Shown: piece by piece, positions 26,587 to 35,425 of the stretch | Numbering within the stretch: position 1 is the first letter of the stretch | How the letters are laid out: every line of letters begins with the position of its first letter | Source of the DNA: Candidatus Competibacteraceae bacterium | GTDB taxonomy: Bacteria > Pseudomonadota > Gammaproteobacteria > Competibacterales > Competibacteraceae | Length of the DNA stretch: 64,000 nucleotides | Assembly (NCBI GenBank): GCA_016699715.1 | Contig: CP065007.1 | Coordinates: 1,674,001 to 1,738,000, forward strand | Direction: 5' to 3' | The notes under the pieces: generated by a model | Told to the model about the DNA's origin: nothing | Seen by the model: the letters and a program-made list of their open reading frames with translations, nothing else | Databases searched by the model: none | Translations under genes and position numbers: made by a program

Positions 26587-27072
26587 TCAGCGCCCGCGCC
26601 GGTACAGGGGCAGCGGTTGATCGGCGGCCGGCTGGTAGCTGGTGCTGAATTCGTCGAACGCCGCCAGCGCGTCCTCCAGACTGCGGTCGGCCCGCAGTTC
26701 GAAGGCGTCGAAGCCGCTGCGAACCATGAAGAACAATTGATCGCGCAGCACCTCGCCCACCGCGCGGATTTCACCGCGATAGCCGTGACGCTCCCGCAAC
26801 AGCCGAGCCTGCGAATAGGCGCGACCGTCGCTGAACTTGGGAAACTCCAGCGCCACCAGCTCCAACAGCGGCAGATCGGCGACCAGTTCGGCCACGTCGG
26901 CGGTGTTCGGCAGGCGCACCCCCAGCGGCTCGCCCCGCGCCAGCAACTCGACCCGCTCCCGCCGCCAGCGCGTCAACGGCACGATCAGCGACCCGACCGG
27001 TAGCTCCTCTTCCTCGCCAACCGCTTGCCAACGATCTTCGACGATCTGGCGGTTTTTAATAACCGACCGCAT
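26587..27072 (-). CDS. DUF934 family protein, sulfite-reductase-associated
   Basis: This 161-residue protein belongs to DUF934, a family found next to ferredoxin-type nitrite/sulfite reductases and thought to be an accessory of assimilatory sulfate reduction. Visible motifs are LPNTADVAELVADLPLLELV and FPKFSDGRAYSQARLLRERH. ATG 27072 lies within the end of the reductase gene (17 bp overlap), so the pair is translationally coupled. A longer reading upstream is antisense noise of the reductase frame. Confidence 0.9.
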   Translation of the reverse strand: MRSVIKNRQIVEDRWQAVGEEEELPVGSLIVPLTRWRRERVELLARGEPLGVRLPNTADVAELVADLPLLELVALEFPKFSDGRAYSQARLLRERHGYRGEIRAVGEVLRDQLFFMVRSGFDAFELRADRSLEDALAAFDEFSTSYQPAADQPLPLYRRGR

Positions 27073-28756
27073 AACGCTTTTCCTCCTGCTTGGCCTCTTT
27101 GCTGCCCGGCGTGTAGGCCCGAACTCGAAATGGCTCCAGCCCGATCCGCCGGAACGTATCGAGGAAGCGCTCGCCCTCCGCTCGCTGCTCCACATAGACC
27201 CGCAGAATGCGCTCCAGGGTGTTGGCGACTTCGGTTTTGCGCACGGACGGGCCGAGAATATCGCCGAGCGCGGCGTCGTTTTCCGAGGAGCCGCCCAGGG
27301 AAATCTGGTACCACTCCTCGCCTTTCTTATCGACGCCGAGAATGCCGATATGGCCAACGTGATGATGGCCACAGGCGTTCATGCAGCCGGACATGTTGAG
27401 GCGGATCTCGCCCAGATCGTAGAGATAGTCGAGCCGGTCGAATTTCTCGTTGATCTGCTGGGCAATCGAAATCGAACTGGCGTTGGCCAGACTGCAATAG
27501 TCCAGACCGGGACAGCAGATCATGTCGGCCAGCGTGCCGATCACCGGCGCGGCCAGCTTTTGCGCCTTGAGCGCGTGCCACAGCGGGTAGAGATCGGCCT
27601 GGCGCACGTCGGCCAGCAACAGGTTCTGGTGGTGGGTGACGCGGATCTGGCCGAAGCTGTAGCGGTCGGCCAGATCGGCCACCGCCTCCATCTGATCGGC
27701 GTCGATGTCGCCCGGTGGCGCGCCCGGCTCCTTCAGGGCGACGAATACGTTACGATAGCCCGCCACTTTGTGCTCGGCGACGTTGTGGCGTACCCAGATG
27801 GCGAAAGCCGGGTCGGCCTTCAGGCACTGCTCGAAACCGGGATCTTGGGTGACCTCCGCCTCGTAGGGCGGCGGCGCGAAAAAGCGGCGCACCCGCTCGA
27901 CCTCGGCTTGATCCAGCACCAGACCGGAATCCTTGATCTGCGCCCACTCGGCCTCGACCTGCTGGCGAAACACTTCCGGTCCCAGCGCCTTGACCAGAAT
28001 CTTGATGCGAGCCTTGTAGATGTTGTCGCGCCGGCCGTGCTGGTTGTAGACCCGCAGGATCGCCTCCAGGTAGGACAGCAGGTCGCGCTGGGGCAGGAAC
28101 TCGCGGATGACGTGGCCGATCATCGGGGTGCGACCCAGCCCGCCGCCGACCAGCACCCGGAAACCGATCACGCCGCGCTCGTCACGCGCCAGGTTCAGGC
28201 CGATGTCGTGGACCTGGGCGGCGGCGCGGTCGTGGCGGGCGCCGGTGACGGCGATCTTGAACTTGCGCGGCAGGTAGGAGAATTCCGGGTGGAAGGTGGA
28301 CCACTGGCGGATGATTTCGCAGTAGACGCGCGGGTCTTCGATTTCATCCGGAGCCACCCCCGCCAGATGGTCGGCGGTGACGTTGCGGATGCAGTTGCCG
28401 CTGGTCTGGATGGCGTGCATCTGCGCCTTGGCCAGTTCGGCGAGGATATCCGGGGTCTCTTCCAGTTTGGGCCAGTTGTATTGGATGTTCTGGCGGGTGG
28501 TGAAATGACCAAAGCCCCGGTCGTAGCGGCGGGCGATCTGGGCCAGCACCCGCAACTGATCGGCAGAGAGCAGGCCGTAGGGAATGGCGACCCGCAGCAT
28601 CGGCGCATGACGCTGGAGATAGAGGCCGTTCATCAGCCGCAGCGGCCGAAACTCCTCGTCGCTCAGCTCACCGGCCAGATAGCGCTGGACTTGGCCCCGA
28701 TACTGGGCAACCCGCTCGTCCACAAGCGTCTGGTCGTACTGGTCGTACTGGTACAT
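27056..28756 (-). CDS. Nitrite/sulfite reductase hemoprotein subunit (siroheme, 4Fe-4S)
   Basis: The protein has 566 residues and two ferredoxin-like/siroheme repeats. The Cys ligands for the coupled 4Fe-4S-siroheme centre are seen near residues 407-420 (CCPGLDYC) and 455-465 (GCMNACGHHH). Substrate-side motifs such as FTTRQNIQYNW and SGNCIRNV are present. Together with DUF934 this suggests assimilatory sulfite reduction for cysteine synthesis. The flavoprotein partner CysJ is not nearby, so ferredoxin or another donor is likely. Nitrite reduction cannot be excluded. Confidence 0.92.
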   Translation of the reverse strand: MYQYDQYDQTLVDERVAQYRGQVQRYLAGELSDEEFRPLRLMNGLYLQRHAPMLRVAIPYGLLSADQLRVLAQIARRYDRGFGHFTTRQNIQYNWPKLEETPDILAELAKAQMHAIQTSGNCIRNVTADHLAGVAPDEIEDPRVYCEIIRQWSTFHPEFSYLPRKFKIAVTGARHDRAAAQVHDIGLNLARDERGVIGFRVLVGGGLGRTPMIGHVIREFLPQRDLLSYLEAILRVYNQHGRRDNIYKARIKILVKALGPEVFRQQVEAEWAQIKDSGLVLDQAEVERVRRFFAPPPYEAEVTQDPGFEQCLKADPAFAIWVRHNVAEHKVAGYRNVFVALKEPGAPPGDIDADQMEAVADLADRYSFGQIRVTHHQNLLLADVRQADLYPLWHALKAQKLAAPVIGTLADMICCPGLDYCSLANASSISIAQQINEKFDRLDYLYDLGEIRLNMSGCMNACGHHHVGHIGILGVDKKGEEWYQISLGGSSENDAALGDILGPSVRKTEVANTLERILRVYVEQRAEGERFLDTFRRIGLEPFRVRAYTPGSKEAKQEEKRYAVGY

Positions 28757-28875
28757 CGTTGTCGCTCCCCGCTGAGAATCCGCTGATCGCGCCCCGGCAA
28801 CATCGACCTTGGGCGGCTATGCTAAGACACTATCATTGCCGCCATATGCCCATAAAGCATTTTTTAACCATAAAT

Positions 28876-29460
28876 TTATAACCTTTTTTCAGCTAACAGC
28901 TCGGGCAAGCCCTCGTAAACCTCCCGCACGGTCAGGCTCAAGCCGATGCTTCGCAATTCGATCAGGGCTTCGATCACTTCATAAATCTCCAAATCCCAGC
29001 CGGTATCGCGCCGATACACCTCGACCCGCGCGGCATCCTGAGCCACCAACACATATTCCTGAAGACTGCCGAGGCGACGATAGGCATAGAATTTGTCCGC
29101 CCGATCCTTGCGCTCGGTCGATTCCGACAACACCTCGACGATCAGTTTGGGTTTCTCGATCACATACGGATCGGCGTCGTCGGGCTCGCAGGCCACCACT
29201 ACGTCCGGGTAGTAATAACGCTCGCGCCAATCCCAGGCGACATGCACCTTGATGTCGCTGGTAAACACCTGGCAGGGCGTGCCCCTGAGATGGGCGTGCA
29301 GGGCACGGGCCAGATTGCCCGCCACCAGATTGTGCGTTTTACGGGCGCCCGTCATGGCATACACCGCGCCATCCACGTACTCGTGCCGCAGCTCGGTCAG
29401 TTGCTCGCCCGCCAGATAGTCCGCTGGCGAAAGCGGGATTTTGCGTGCTGCCTCATTCAT
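28876..29460 (-). CDS. Uma2-family putative endonuclease
   Basis: The protein has 194 residues from ATG 29460, with a GAGG ribosome site about 8 bp upstream. It has the PD-(D/E)XK-like Uma2 core: YEYVDG-type HEYVDGAVYAMTG, YYPDVVVACEP and KLIVEVLSESTE. Uma2 proteins are abundant in cyanobacteria and some proteobacteria and are of uncertain function. A second family member lies at 57.5 kb. The 5' region is shared with a 106-bp repeat. Confidence 0.9.
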   Translation of the reverse strand: MNEAARKIPLSPADYLAGEQLTELRHEYVDGAVYAMTGARKTHNLVAGNLARALHAHLRGTPCQVFTSDIKVHVAWDWRERYYYPDVVVACEPDDADPYVIEKPKLIVEVLSESTERKDRADKFYAYRRLGSLQEYVLVAQDAARVEVYRRDTGWDLEIYEVIEALIELRSIGLSLTVREVYEGLPELLAEKRL

Positions 29461-29523
29461 GATTGCGGCCTCATCTCTATAATTTCGGATTGGATCATTT
29501 TGGAAATCGCCTTGGTATAGCAA

Positions 29524-29629
29524 TCCTGTCTGACCGGTGGAATCACTGTTTCGAACCACCCCGGCGCTGCGCGCCACCCCTCCTTATCCAAGGCGGGGAG
29601 ATTCCACAACCGGTCTGGGAGCGCCATAT
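29524..29629 (-). repeat. 106-bp interspersed repeat, copy A
   Basis: This copy aligns without gaps to 40259-40364, with 94 of 106 bases identical. It contains an inverted pair, GGTGGAATC and GATTCCACAACC, that can fold as a hairpin. The minus strand is open in both copies and reads ALPDRLWNLPALDKEGW followed by AAPGWFET here. It lies between the divergent Uma2 and CoA-transferase genes, upstream of both. Confidence 0.85.
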
Positions 29630-29672
29630 AAGACACCACAACGCAATATTAGGCTCATGGAGTGATCGCACC

Positions 29673-30884
29673 ATGTCCGTCGTTGCTACTTCCGCCCCCC
29701 GTCCGCTGGACGGTATCCGCGTACTCGAACTCGGCCAATTGTTGGCTGGACCGTTCGCCGGCACTCTGCTGGCCTATTTCGGCGCCGAGGTGATCAAGGT
29801 CGAGCCGCCCGGCGGCGACCCGATCCGGCAATGGCGCATCGTCCGCGACGGCGCGTCGCTGTGGTGGCGCAGTCTGGGCCGCAATAAGAAGTGCGTGACG
29901 CTGAATTTGCGCGATCCCGCCGGTCGCGCGCTGGCCCGGCGGCTGGCGGAGCGCTGCGACGTGCTGATCGAGAATTTCCGTCCCGGCATCCTGGAAGGCT
30001 GGGGCTTGGGGCCGGACGATCTGAAGCCGGTCAATCCGGGGTTGATCTTCGCACGGATTTCCGGCTACGGGCAGGATGGCCCCTACGCCGCCCGGCCCGG
30101 CTACGCTTCGGTGTGCGAGGGGATCGGCGGGCTGCGCTACGTCAACGGGGTGCCCGGCGAGCCGCCGGTGCGACCCAACCTCAGCCTGGGCGATACCTTC
30201 GCCGGGCTGCACGCGGCCTTCGGTGTGCTGCTGGCGCTGCTCGACCGCCAGCGCCGCGCGCCGCACGCCGGCCAGAGCGTGGATGTGGCGCTGTACGAGT
30301 CGGTGTTCAATCTGCTGGAAGCGGTGGTGCCGGAATACGATGGCGCCGGCGCGATCCGCGAGCCGTCCGGTTCGACCGTGACCGGCATTGTCCCGACCGG
30401 CACCTACCGCTGCCGGGACGGCAAGGATGTGATCATCGGCGGCAACGGCGATTCGATTTACCAGCGGCTGATGCACGCCGCCGGGCGGGCGGATCTGGCC
30501 GAAGACCCGAAACTGGCTCAAAACACTGGCCGGGTCGAACATCAAACAGAGATCGACACGGCGATCGCGGCCTGGACGGCAACGCTGGACAGCCGGGAGG
30601 TGTTGGCGCGGCTGGAAGCGGCGGAGGTACCGGCGGGGCCGATTTACAGTGTGGCGGATATGGTCGCCGATCCGCATTTTCAGGCGCGCGGCTTGTTCGA
30701 GACGGTGGAGATCGACGGCAAGCCGCTGAAAATTCCCGCTATTCTGCCCAAGCTGACGGCCACGCCGGGCGCAACCGACTGGCCGGGGCCGGCGATTGGC
30801 CGCCACAACGAGGAGGTATTTGGCGGGCTGCTGGGGCTGAGCGCGGCGGAACTGGCGACACTAAAAAGTCAGGGCGTTCTTTGA
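29673..30884 (+). CDS. CaiB/BaiF (class III) CoA-transferase
   Basis: The protein has 403 residues and matches family III CoA-transferases: LDGIRVLELGQLLAGPFAGT at the start, VEPPGGDPIRQWR, NKKCVTLNLRDPAGR, and IENFRPGILEGWGLGPDDL, whose DVLIENFRPG segment holds the family signature. The catalytic Asp is expected in the segment SGYGQDGPYA-x-RPGYASVCEGIGG, where many members have a Asp; the exact residue is not certain here. It moves CoA between carboxylic acids, substrate unknown. ATG 29673 is preceded by GGAG at 10 bp. Longer upstream readings run through the repeat. Confidence 0.92.
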   Translation: MSVVATSAPRPLDGIRVLELGQLLAGPFAGTLLAYFGAEVIKVEPPGGDPIRQWRIVRDGASLWWRSLGRNKKCVTLNLRDPAGRALARRLAERCDVLIENFRPGILEGWGLGPDDLKPVNPGLIFARISGYGQDGPYAARPGYASVCEGIGGLRYVNGVPGEPPVRPNLSLGDTFAGLHAAFGVLLALLDRQRRAPHAGQSVDVALYESVFNLLEAVVPEYDGAGAIREPSGSTVTGIVPTGTYRCRDGKDVIIGGNGDSIYQRLMHAAGRADLAEDPKLAQNTGRVEHQTEIDTAIAAWTATLDSREVLARLEAAEVPAGPIYSVADMVADPHFQARGLFETVEIDGKPLKIPAILPKLTATPGATDWPGPAIGRHNEEVFGGLLGLSAAELATLKSQGVL

Positions 30885-31042
30885 ATCTGACCTTTTTTGT
30901 CAGCCAGCGCCGGTTAGGGTCACTCTTAAACGGGACGGGTGACTCGCTTCCAGGACTTTCCAGCATGGCGGCGCATAGGAATGTGATTATTATTGTTTAT
31001 TTAACAAGATGTTAAATAAAATTTTCTCATCATCAGGTTTGT

Positions 31043-31058
31043 TGGCATACCCTCTGCA
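31043..31058 (+). promoter_or_regulatory. Sigma-54 promoter for the pilin gene
   Basis: TGGCATACCCTCTGCA fits the -24/-12 consensus with GG and GC at correct spacing. It lies about 90 bp upstream of the pilin ATG. PilS/PilR with RpoN control of pilA is established in Pseudomonas and relatives. The 263-bp gap around it is AT-rich and holds no gene. Confidence 0.8.
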
Positions 31059-31147
31059 ACAGGGTACGCGACGGGATTGAACGGTGATCCCCGAAAACTC
31101 TCAAGTCCCCCAACGGGTTTTCATCCAAGTGCAGTAAGGAGCATCCC

Positions 31148-31588
31148 ATGAAAAAGTATCAACAAGGCTTTACCCTGATCGAACTCATGATCGTCGTGGC
31201 GATCATCGGTATTCTGGCCGCCATCGCGTTGCCGGCCTATCAAGACTATACCATTCGCGCCCAAGTGACGGATGGTTTGAGCTTGGCGGGAGGCTCAAAA
31301 GCCGCCGTATCCGAGTTTAAACAGACCAAAGGGACTTATCCCACAGATAATGATGAGGCTGGTGTTGCCCCTGCTGCGGATATTAAAGGCAAATACGCCA
31401 GTAGCGTAACAATCGCGAATGGTTTGATTACCGTCCAGTACAGTGGCCCTGAAGTGCATCAGAATCTTAGCGGCAAACAACTCGACCTCAGTCCCATCTC
31501 GAACGTAGGTAGCATCGACTGGACATGCAAAGCCAGTTCTTCTTCTGGGGTTGATAGCAAATATCTACCTTCTTCCTGCCGCCGCTGA
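31148..31588 (+). CDS. pilA: Type IV major pilin (PilA-like)
   Basis: This is a 146-residue prepilin with a 7-residue leader ending in Gly, the PilD cleavage site G7/F8, mature FTLIELMIVVAIIGILAAIA with the conserved Glu5, and a variable globular domain. The C-terminal disulfide loop is bounded by the two cysteines in DWTC and PSSC. AAGGAG stands before ATG 31148. It is followed by a strong terminator, then a glycosyltransferase and a TfpX/TfpZ-like gene, an arrangement seen in pilin loci with glycosylated pilins. Confidence 0.95.
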   Translation: MKKYQQGFTLIELMIVVAIIGILAAIALPAYQDYTIRAQVTDGLSLAGGSKAAVSEFKQTKGTYPTDNDEAGVAPAADIKGKYASSVTIANGLITVQYSGPEVHQNLSGKQLDLSPISNVGSIDWTCKASSSSGVDSKYLPSSCRR

Positions 31589-31610
31589 TTGTTGCTAGTC
31601 AGTTAGTTCG

Positions 31611-31639
31611 AAAAAGCCTGGTTCTAACCAGGCTTTTTT
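31611..31639 (+). terminator. Rho-independent terminator after pilA
   Basis: A perfect stem of about 11 bp, AAAGCCTGGTT pairing with AACCAGGCTTT, has a 2-base loop and is followed by a T-run. It separates the highly expressed pilin from the downstream glycosyltransferase, which begins within 20 bp. Confidence 0.9.
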
Positions 31640-31657
31640 GTTGTGAGGTTTTTTCCG

Positions 31658-33640
31658 ATGCCAAGTCGACACCAACTATCCATAAGTGTCTTTCTGATCG
31701 GAAGCTGGTTCCTGACAGTACTGGTTTACGAACCAGGCTTTACGGGTCCTTTTTTGTTCGACGACTTCCCCAATCTGGAAAAGATCGGTGCTTTCGGCCC
31801 CATCGAGAACTGGGAGCTATTTCGAGCTTACCTTTCCAGCGGCTTTGCCGGACCTAGTGGACGCCCCATTTCCCTGCTCAGCTTCCTGATCAACGCCAAC
31901 GATTGGCCAGCCGATCCCGCGTCATTTAAATACACCAATTTGCTCATTCATCTCCTGATTGGCGTCATTCTTTTTCCCACAATCCGCGGGCTGCTATATG
32001 CCATTGGCCGATCGCCCCGCGAGACGGACTGGATCGCACTCATCGCCACGACGCTGTGGCTGCTTAACCCCTTCCTAGTTTCCACCACGCTGTATGTCGT
32101 GCAACGCATGACTCAGCTTGCCGCTCTGTTTTCAATCCTTGGCATCTGGGGGTATCTACAAGGGCGGCTCTGGCTACCCACACGGCCGTATCTTGGCTAT
32201 GCCACCCTCAGCCTCAGCGTTGGGCTGGGGACCGTTCTAGCCGTCTTCAGCAAGGAAAACGGGGCGCTATTGCCATTACTGATTCTGACAATAGAATTTG
32301 CGCTTCGCTTTCACTGGACGACCTCAGGCCCGAACTGGCGCTGGACAGCCCTATTCCTAGGATTACCCGCACTGACGATTATCGTTTATCTGATCATGCG
32401 TCTACCCGGTCTTGAACATCAGATTCCTACTCGAAATTTTTCTTTGGCCGAGCGTCTATTAACTGAGTCGCGCATTCTTTGGGACTATTTGTTCCATCTA
32501 TTTATTCCCCATATTCAAACTCAGGGGCTTTACCATGATGGAACAGTGATTTCAACCGGATTCTCCACCCCTTGGACAACCCTGCCCGCGCTGTTGGGAA
32601 TCCTGGCCTTGGGTATTGGTGGATGGCTGGCGCGATGCCAATGGCCACTGTTGAGTCTCGCCATTTTATTCTTTTTAGTCGGTCAACTACTCGAATCAAC
32701 CACGATTGCCTTGGAACTGTATTTCGAACACCGGAATTATTTGCCAGCTATCTTTCTCTTTCTGCCCATCGCGGCGGGTATCATGAGGTTGCGAAATCGG
32801 ATCCAACCGGCCCTGGTTGCATGCATCGCCTTCGCACTCATTGGAAGCTACGCGATGGTTACATGGCAGAGAGCGCGCCTCTGGAGTGACGAAAATCAAC
32901 TGATGCTAGTCTGGGCTGAAACCAACCCACGCTCGCCGCGCGCCCAAAATTCGGCGGTGCAAACCTTGCTACGACTGGGCCAACCAGACCGCGCCATTGC
33001 CCATCTGGAACAGGCCTTGCGGGAAATACCGGATAGTGCGCTGCTCGCAAGCAGCTATCTATCCCTCAAAGCCGACATTGGCATTCTCAGTACGGACGAA
33101 TTCGCTGAGCGCGGGGATCGCCTGCGTCGGCAGCCATTCGATGCTCAGATGCTCGTGGCGTTAAAATATTTAGTGGACACCTTCAATACGCGCGCGCCAC
33201 TGCCCGAACACACCGCGATCATGATGGCGTTGCTGGCTGGCATTCGCGACGATCTCCAAGGCCGGGTTCCGGTCGCTCACCGTTATACCTATTATCTACA
33301 AGGGTTGTTACTGTCGGGCCAAGGTGATGGTGAAGGTGCATACCACTACCTGAGTGAAGCCTTGTCACACTACCAACGAGTGGAAACCGCTCTGCATTTC
33401 GTGAGCATGCTCGCCACGCACGGTCACTTTCAACAAGCGCTGGACATGTTGGAACAATCCCGGCATATACTCGAAACCCAACCCGATAGCACCCTCGACA
33501 GAAAACGTGGCACCTACGAGCGGGAAATCGCCAGACTGGAGAAAACCCTGCGGGAGGATCTTCGGAAAGAATCAGATAGATTAGACAAAAAACAAAAAAC
33601 TCGTAACATGCTGATCAATAAAGATGATACAGGAAACTGA
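31658..33640 (+). CDS. GT-C-like membrane glycosyltransferase with C-terminal TPRs, probable pilin glycosylation
   Basis: The protein has 660 residues and 10-12 hydrophobic segments in the first 420. The first periplasmic loop contains GPFLFDDFPNLEKIG, an Asp-Asp motif typical of GT-C transferases. The C-terminal 230 residues are TPR-like (LRLGQPDRAIAHLEQALREI). It lies directly after pilA and before a TfpX/TfpZ-type gene, as TfpW-type pilin glycosyltransferases do in Pseudomonas; this supports pilin as acceptor. I choose ATG 31658, with GAGG about 9 bp upstream; a GTG at 31643 is possible. Acceptor and sugar are inferred from context only. Confidence 0.75.
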   Translation: MPSRHQLSISVFLIGSWFLTVLVYEPGFTGPFLFDDFPNLEKIGAFGPIENWELFRAYLSSGFAGPSGRPISLLSFLINANDWPADPASFKYTNLLIHLLIGVILFPTIRGLLYAIGRSPRETDWIALIATTLWLLNPFLVSTTLYVVQRMTQLAALFSILGIWGYLQGRLWLPTRPYLGYATLSLSVGLGTVLAVFSKENGALLPLLILTIEFALRFHWTTSGPNWRWTALFLGLPALTIIVYLIMRLPGLEHQIPTRNFSLAERLLTESRILWDYLFHLFIPHIQTQGLYHDGTVISTGFSTPWTTLPALLGILALGIGGWLARCQWPLLSLAILFFLVGQLLESTTIALELYFEHRNYLPAIFLFLPIAAGIMRLRNRIQPALVACIAFALIGSYAMVTWQRARLWSDENQLMLVWAETNPRSPRAQNSAVQTLLRLGQPDRAIAHLEQALREIPDSALLASSYLSLKADIGILSTDEFAERGDRLRRQPFDAQMLVALKYLVDTFNTRAPLPEHTAIMMALLAGIRDDLQGRVPVAHRYTYYLQGLLLSGQGDGEGAYHYLSEALSHYQRVETALHFVSMLATHGHFQQALDMLEQSRHILETQPDSTLDRKRGTYEREIARLEKTLREDLRKESDRLDKKQKTRNMLINKDDTGN

Positions 33641-33647
33641 TTAAATC

Positions 33648-34403
33648 ATGACCCGATTGCGCGCCGTCGTCGTTCACTTGTCCGCCAGTGCCACTATCGT
33701 TCTGGCGCTGTTGGGTCTGATGTGGTTCGTCTGGTATCCCGCACCTTACTTTGAACCGGACGGCGGCTGGAACGTATTGGGCATCCTGACGGGCGTGGAG
33801 GTCGTGCTCGGACCATTGCTCACCTTAATCATATTCAAACCCGGAAAACCCGGCCTGAAGTTCGATATGGGCTGCATAATATCGGTGCAATTGGTTGCAT
33901 TACTCTATGGCGGGATTCTTATCTACCAACAGCGCCCGGCCTTTGTAGTGTTTGGTGTCGACCGCTTCACCACTGTGCCGGCGGCGAACGTGGACTTCGA
34001 GCAACTTCGCTATCCCGAGCTGAAAGGCATCGTCGGCATCGGCCCGACCTTAGCAGAGGCCAAACCGCCTCAAGATCCCAAGCAGCGCCAGGCATTGTTG
34101 TTCGGTGTCCTACAGGAAGGCCAGAAGGATCTGGAATTCCGGACCGAACTCTACGAACCCTACCGGCCCGACCTGCAACAACTCCGCTCGCACAGCATCG
34201 ACCTTACCCAAATCGCCGCCCTGAGCGCGGACGCCAAGCACGCCATTGATGCCTTCATCGCCAGCCAGGGCGGACGGCTGGAAGATTATCTGTATCTGCC
34301 GCTCAAGGGTAGGAACCAGGATATCGTCATGGTGCTGTCGCCCGAAAACGGCTTGCCGGTGGGTTCCATCCCCATCAGCCCGTGGCTGGAGGATTATCGG
34401 TAG
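33648..34403 (+). CDS. TfpX/TfpZ family type IV pilin accessory protein
   Basis: This is a 251-residue inner-membrane protein. The N-terminal hydrophobic helix (10-28) is followed by FVWYPAPYFEPDGGWNVLGI, then GVEVVLGPLLTLIIFKPGKP and a third segment VQLVALLYGGILIYQQRPAF, all recurring in the TfpX/TfpZ family. The C-terminal domain includes GGRLEDYLYLPLKGRNQDI. In Pseudomonas such proteins are encoded beside their own pilin allele and modulate pilus extension. It starts 7 bp after the glycosyltransferase gene. A 76-bp fragment of its 3' part recurs at 56.2 kb. Confidence 0.9.
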   Translation: MTRLRAVVVHLSASATIVLALLGLMWFVWYPAPYFEPDGGWNVLGILTGVEVVLGPLLTLIIFKPGKPGLKFDMGCIISVQLVALLYGGILIYQQRPAFVVFGVDRFTTVPAANVDFEQLRYPELKGIVGIGPTLAEAKPPQDPKQRQALLFGVLQEGQKDLEFRTELYEPYRPDLQQLRSHSIDLTQIAALSADAKHAIDAFIASQGGRLEDYLYLPLKGRNQDIVMVLSPENGLPVGSIPISPWLEDYR

Positions 34404-34452
34404 CCAAAACTGCCATCCTCCGCCTCACTCCGCCTGCTAGAATGTTGGCGCC

Positions 34453-35316
34453 ATGGGCCAAAAAGACATCCTCTCCAAAAACCTTCTCCAACGCCTCCTG
34501 CTGGACATGGCGCGCTATCTGTGCCGCCTGGAACTGGTCGACGCCGAACTGCTCGCCACCGAGGAGCAGCGGATCGAAGACCGCCGCGCCGACCTGGTGG
34601 CGAAAGTGACTCCGGTTCAGGGCGAGCCGTTCATCCTGCATCTGGAAATTCAGAACGCCAACGACGGTCAAATGGCGGAGCGGATGCTGCGCTACCTCAG
34701 CGACATTTATCTGGCGTATCCCGGCTACCGGGTGCATCAAGGCCTGGTCTACATCGGCGCCGGGCGACTGACCATGACCGCCGGACTGGACAGCCCGCAA
34801 TTGCGCTATCGTTACGATATCGTGGACATGCACGACATCGACTATCGCACCCTGTACGCCAGCGACCAGCCTGATGCCCTGGTGTTGGCGATCCTGGGCG
34901 ACTTTGGCGACGAGGACCCGCAAGCGGTGGTGCTGCGTCTGCTGGAGAAACTGCGCACCCTGACCGGGGCTGATGAGAAACGCCTGCGCGAATATCTGTC
35001 CATGCTAGAGATTCTGGCTGACAATCGCTCCCTCAACCTCATTCTTCAGGAAGCCTACGCCATGCTACAAATCAATCTCGAACGCCTGCCCAGCTACCAG
35101 AAGGGTATGGAAAAAGGTATGGAAAAAGGTATGGAAAAAGGTATGGAAAAAGGTATGGAAAAAGGTATGGAAAAAGGTATGGAAAAAGGTATGGAAAAAG
35201 GTATGGAAAAAGGTATGGAAAAAGGTATGGAAAAAGGTATGCGCGAAGCGCTGGACCGATTGGTGGCCAGCGGCATCCCTCTCGCGCAGGCCAGAAAACT
35301 GCTGGGATTGGACTGA
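34453..35316 (+). CDS. Rpn/PD-(D/E)XK nuclease-family protein with KGME repeats
   Basis: The protein has 287 residues. The nuclease-like core (residues 1-150) contains ADLVAKVTPVQGEPFILHLE followed by IQ, a likely D-x(n)-ExQ active site of the Rpn family. A helical region follows, then 11 exact KGME units plus KGMR (residues 217-264) and a short C-terminal helix. Rpn proteins are often misnamed transposases; characterised members are DNA nucleases that promote recombination or act against phage. The 12-bp repeat array is an in-frame microsatellite. The gene stands alone, 49 bp after the pilin accessory gene. Confidence 0.85.
   Translation: MGQKDILSKNLLQRLLLDMARYLCRLELVDAELLATEEQRIEDRRADLVAKVTPVQGEPFILHLEIQNANDGQMAERMLRYLSDIYLAYPGYRVHQGLVYIGAGRLTMTAGLDSPQLRYRYDIVDMHDIDYRTLYASDQPDALVLAILGDFGDEDPQAVVLRLLEKLRTLTGADEKRLREYLSMLEILADNRSLNLILQEAYAMLQINLERLPSYQKGMEKGMEKGMEKGMEKGMEKGMEKGMEKGMEKGMEKGMEKGMEKGMREALDRLVASGIPLAQARKLLGLD
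35101..35244 (+). repeat. 12-bp tandem repeat array (KGME codons)
   Basis: Eleven consecutive 12-bp units (first aagggtatggaa, then aaaggtatggaa) fill 35101-35232, followed by a variant unit. The units after the first are identical, which indicates recent slippage or conversion. Each unit carries an in-frame ATG one base after AAAGG. Confidence 0.95.
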
Positions 35317-35425
35317 GGGTGCATACGGATTCCAAGCAGTGTTCCGGCGAGGATACAATCCTAAGCCCCTCTACCCATCGACTCAGAACGAATGAAGCAG
35401 TAGACCCAAGGCATAAAGGGAATGC

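Noticed and set aside
26837..28786. 649-codon plus-strand open frame opposite the nitrite/sulfite reductase
   Set aside because: Antisense shadow with no recognisable protein features; the reductase and DUF934 explain the sequence.
35101..35244. Repeat array considered as a CRISPR or minisatellite locus
   Set aside because: The 12-bp units are contiguous, in frame and without spacers, so it is a coding repeat.
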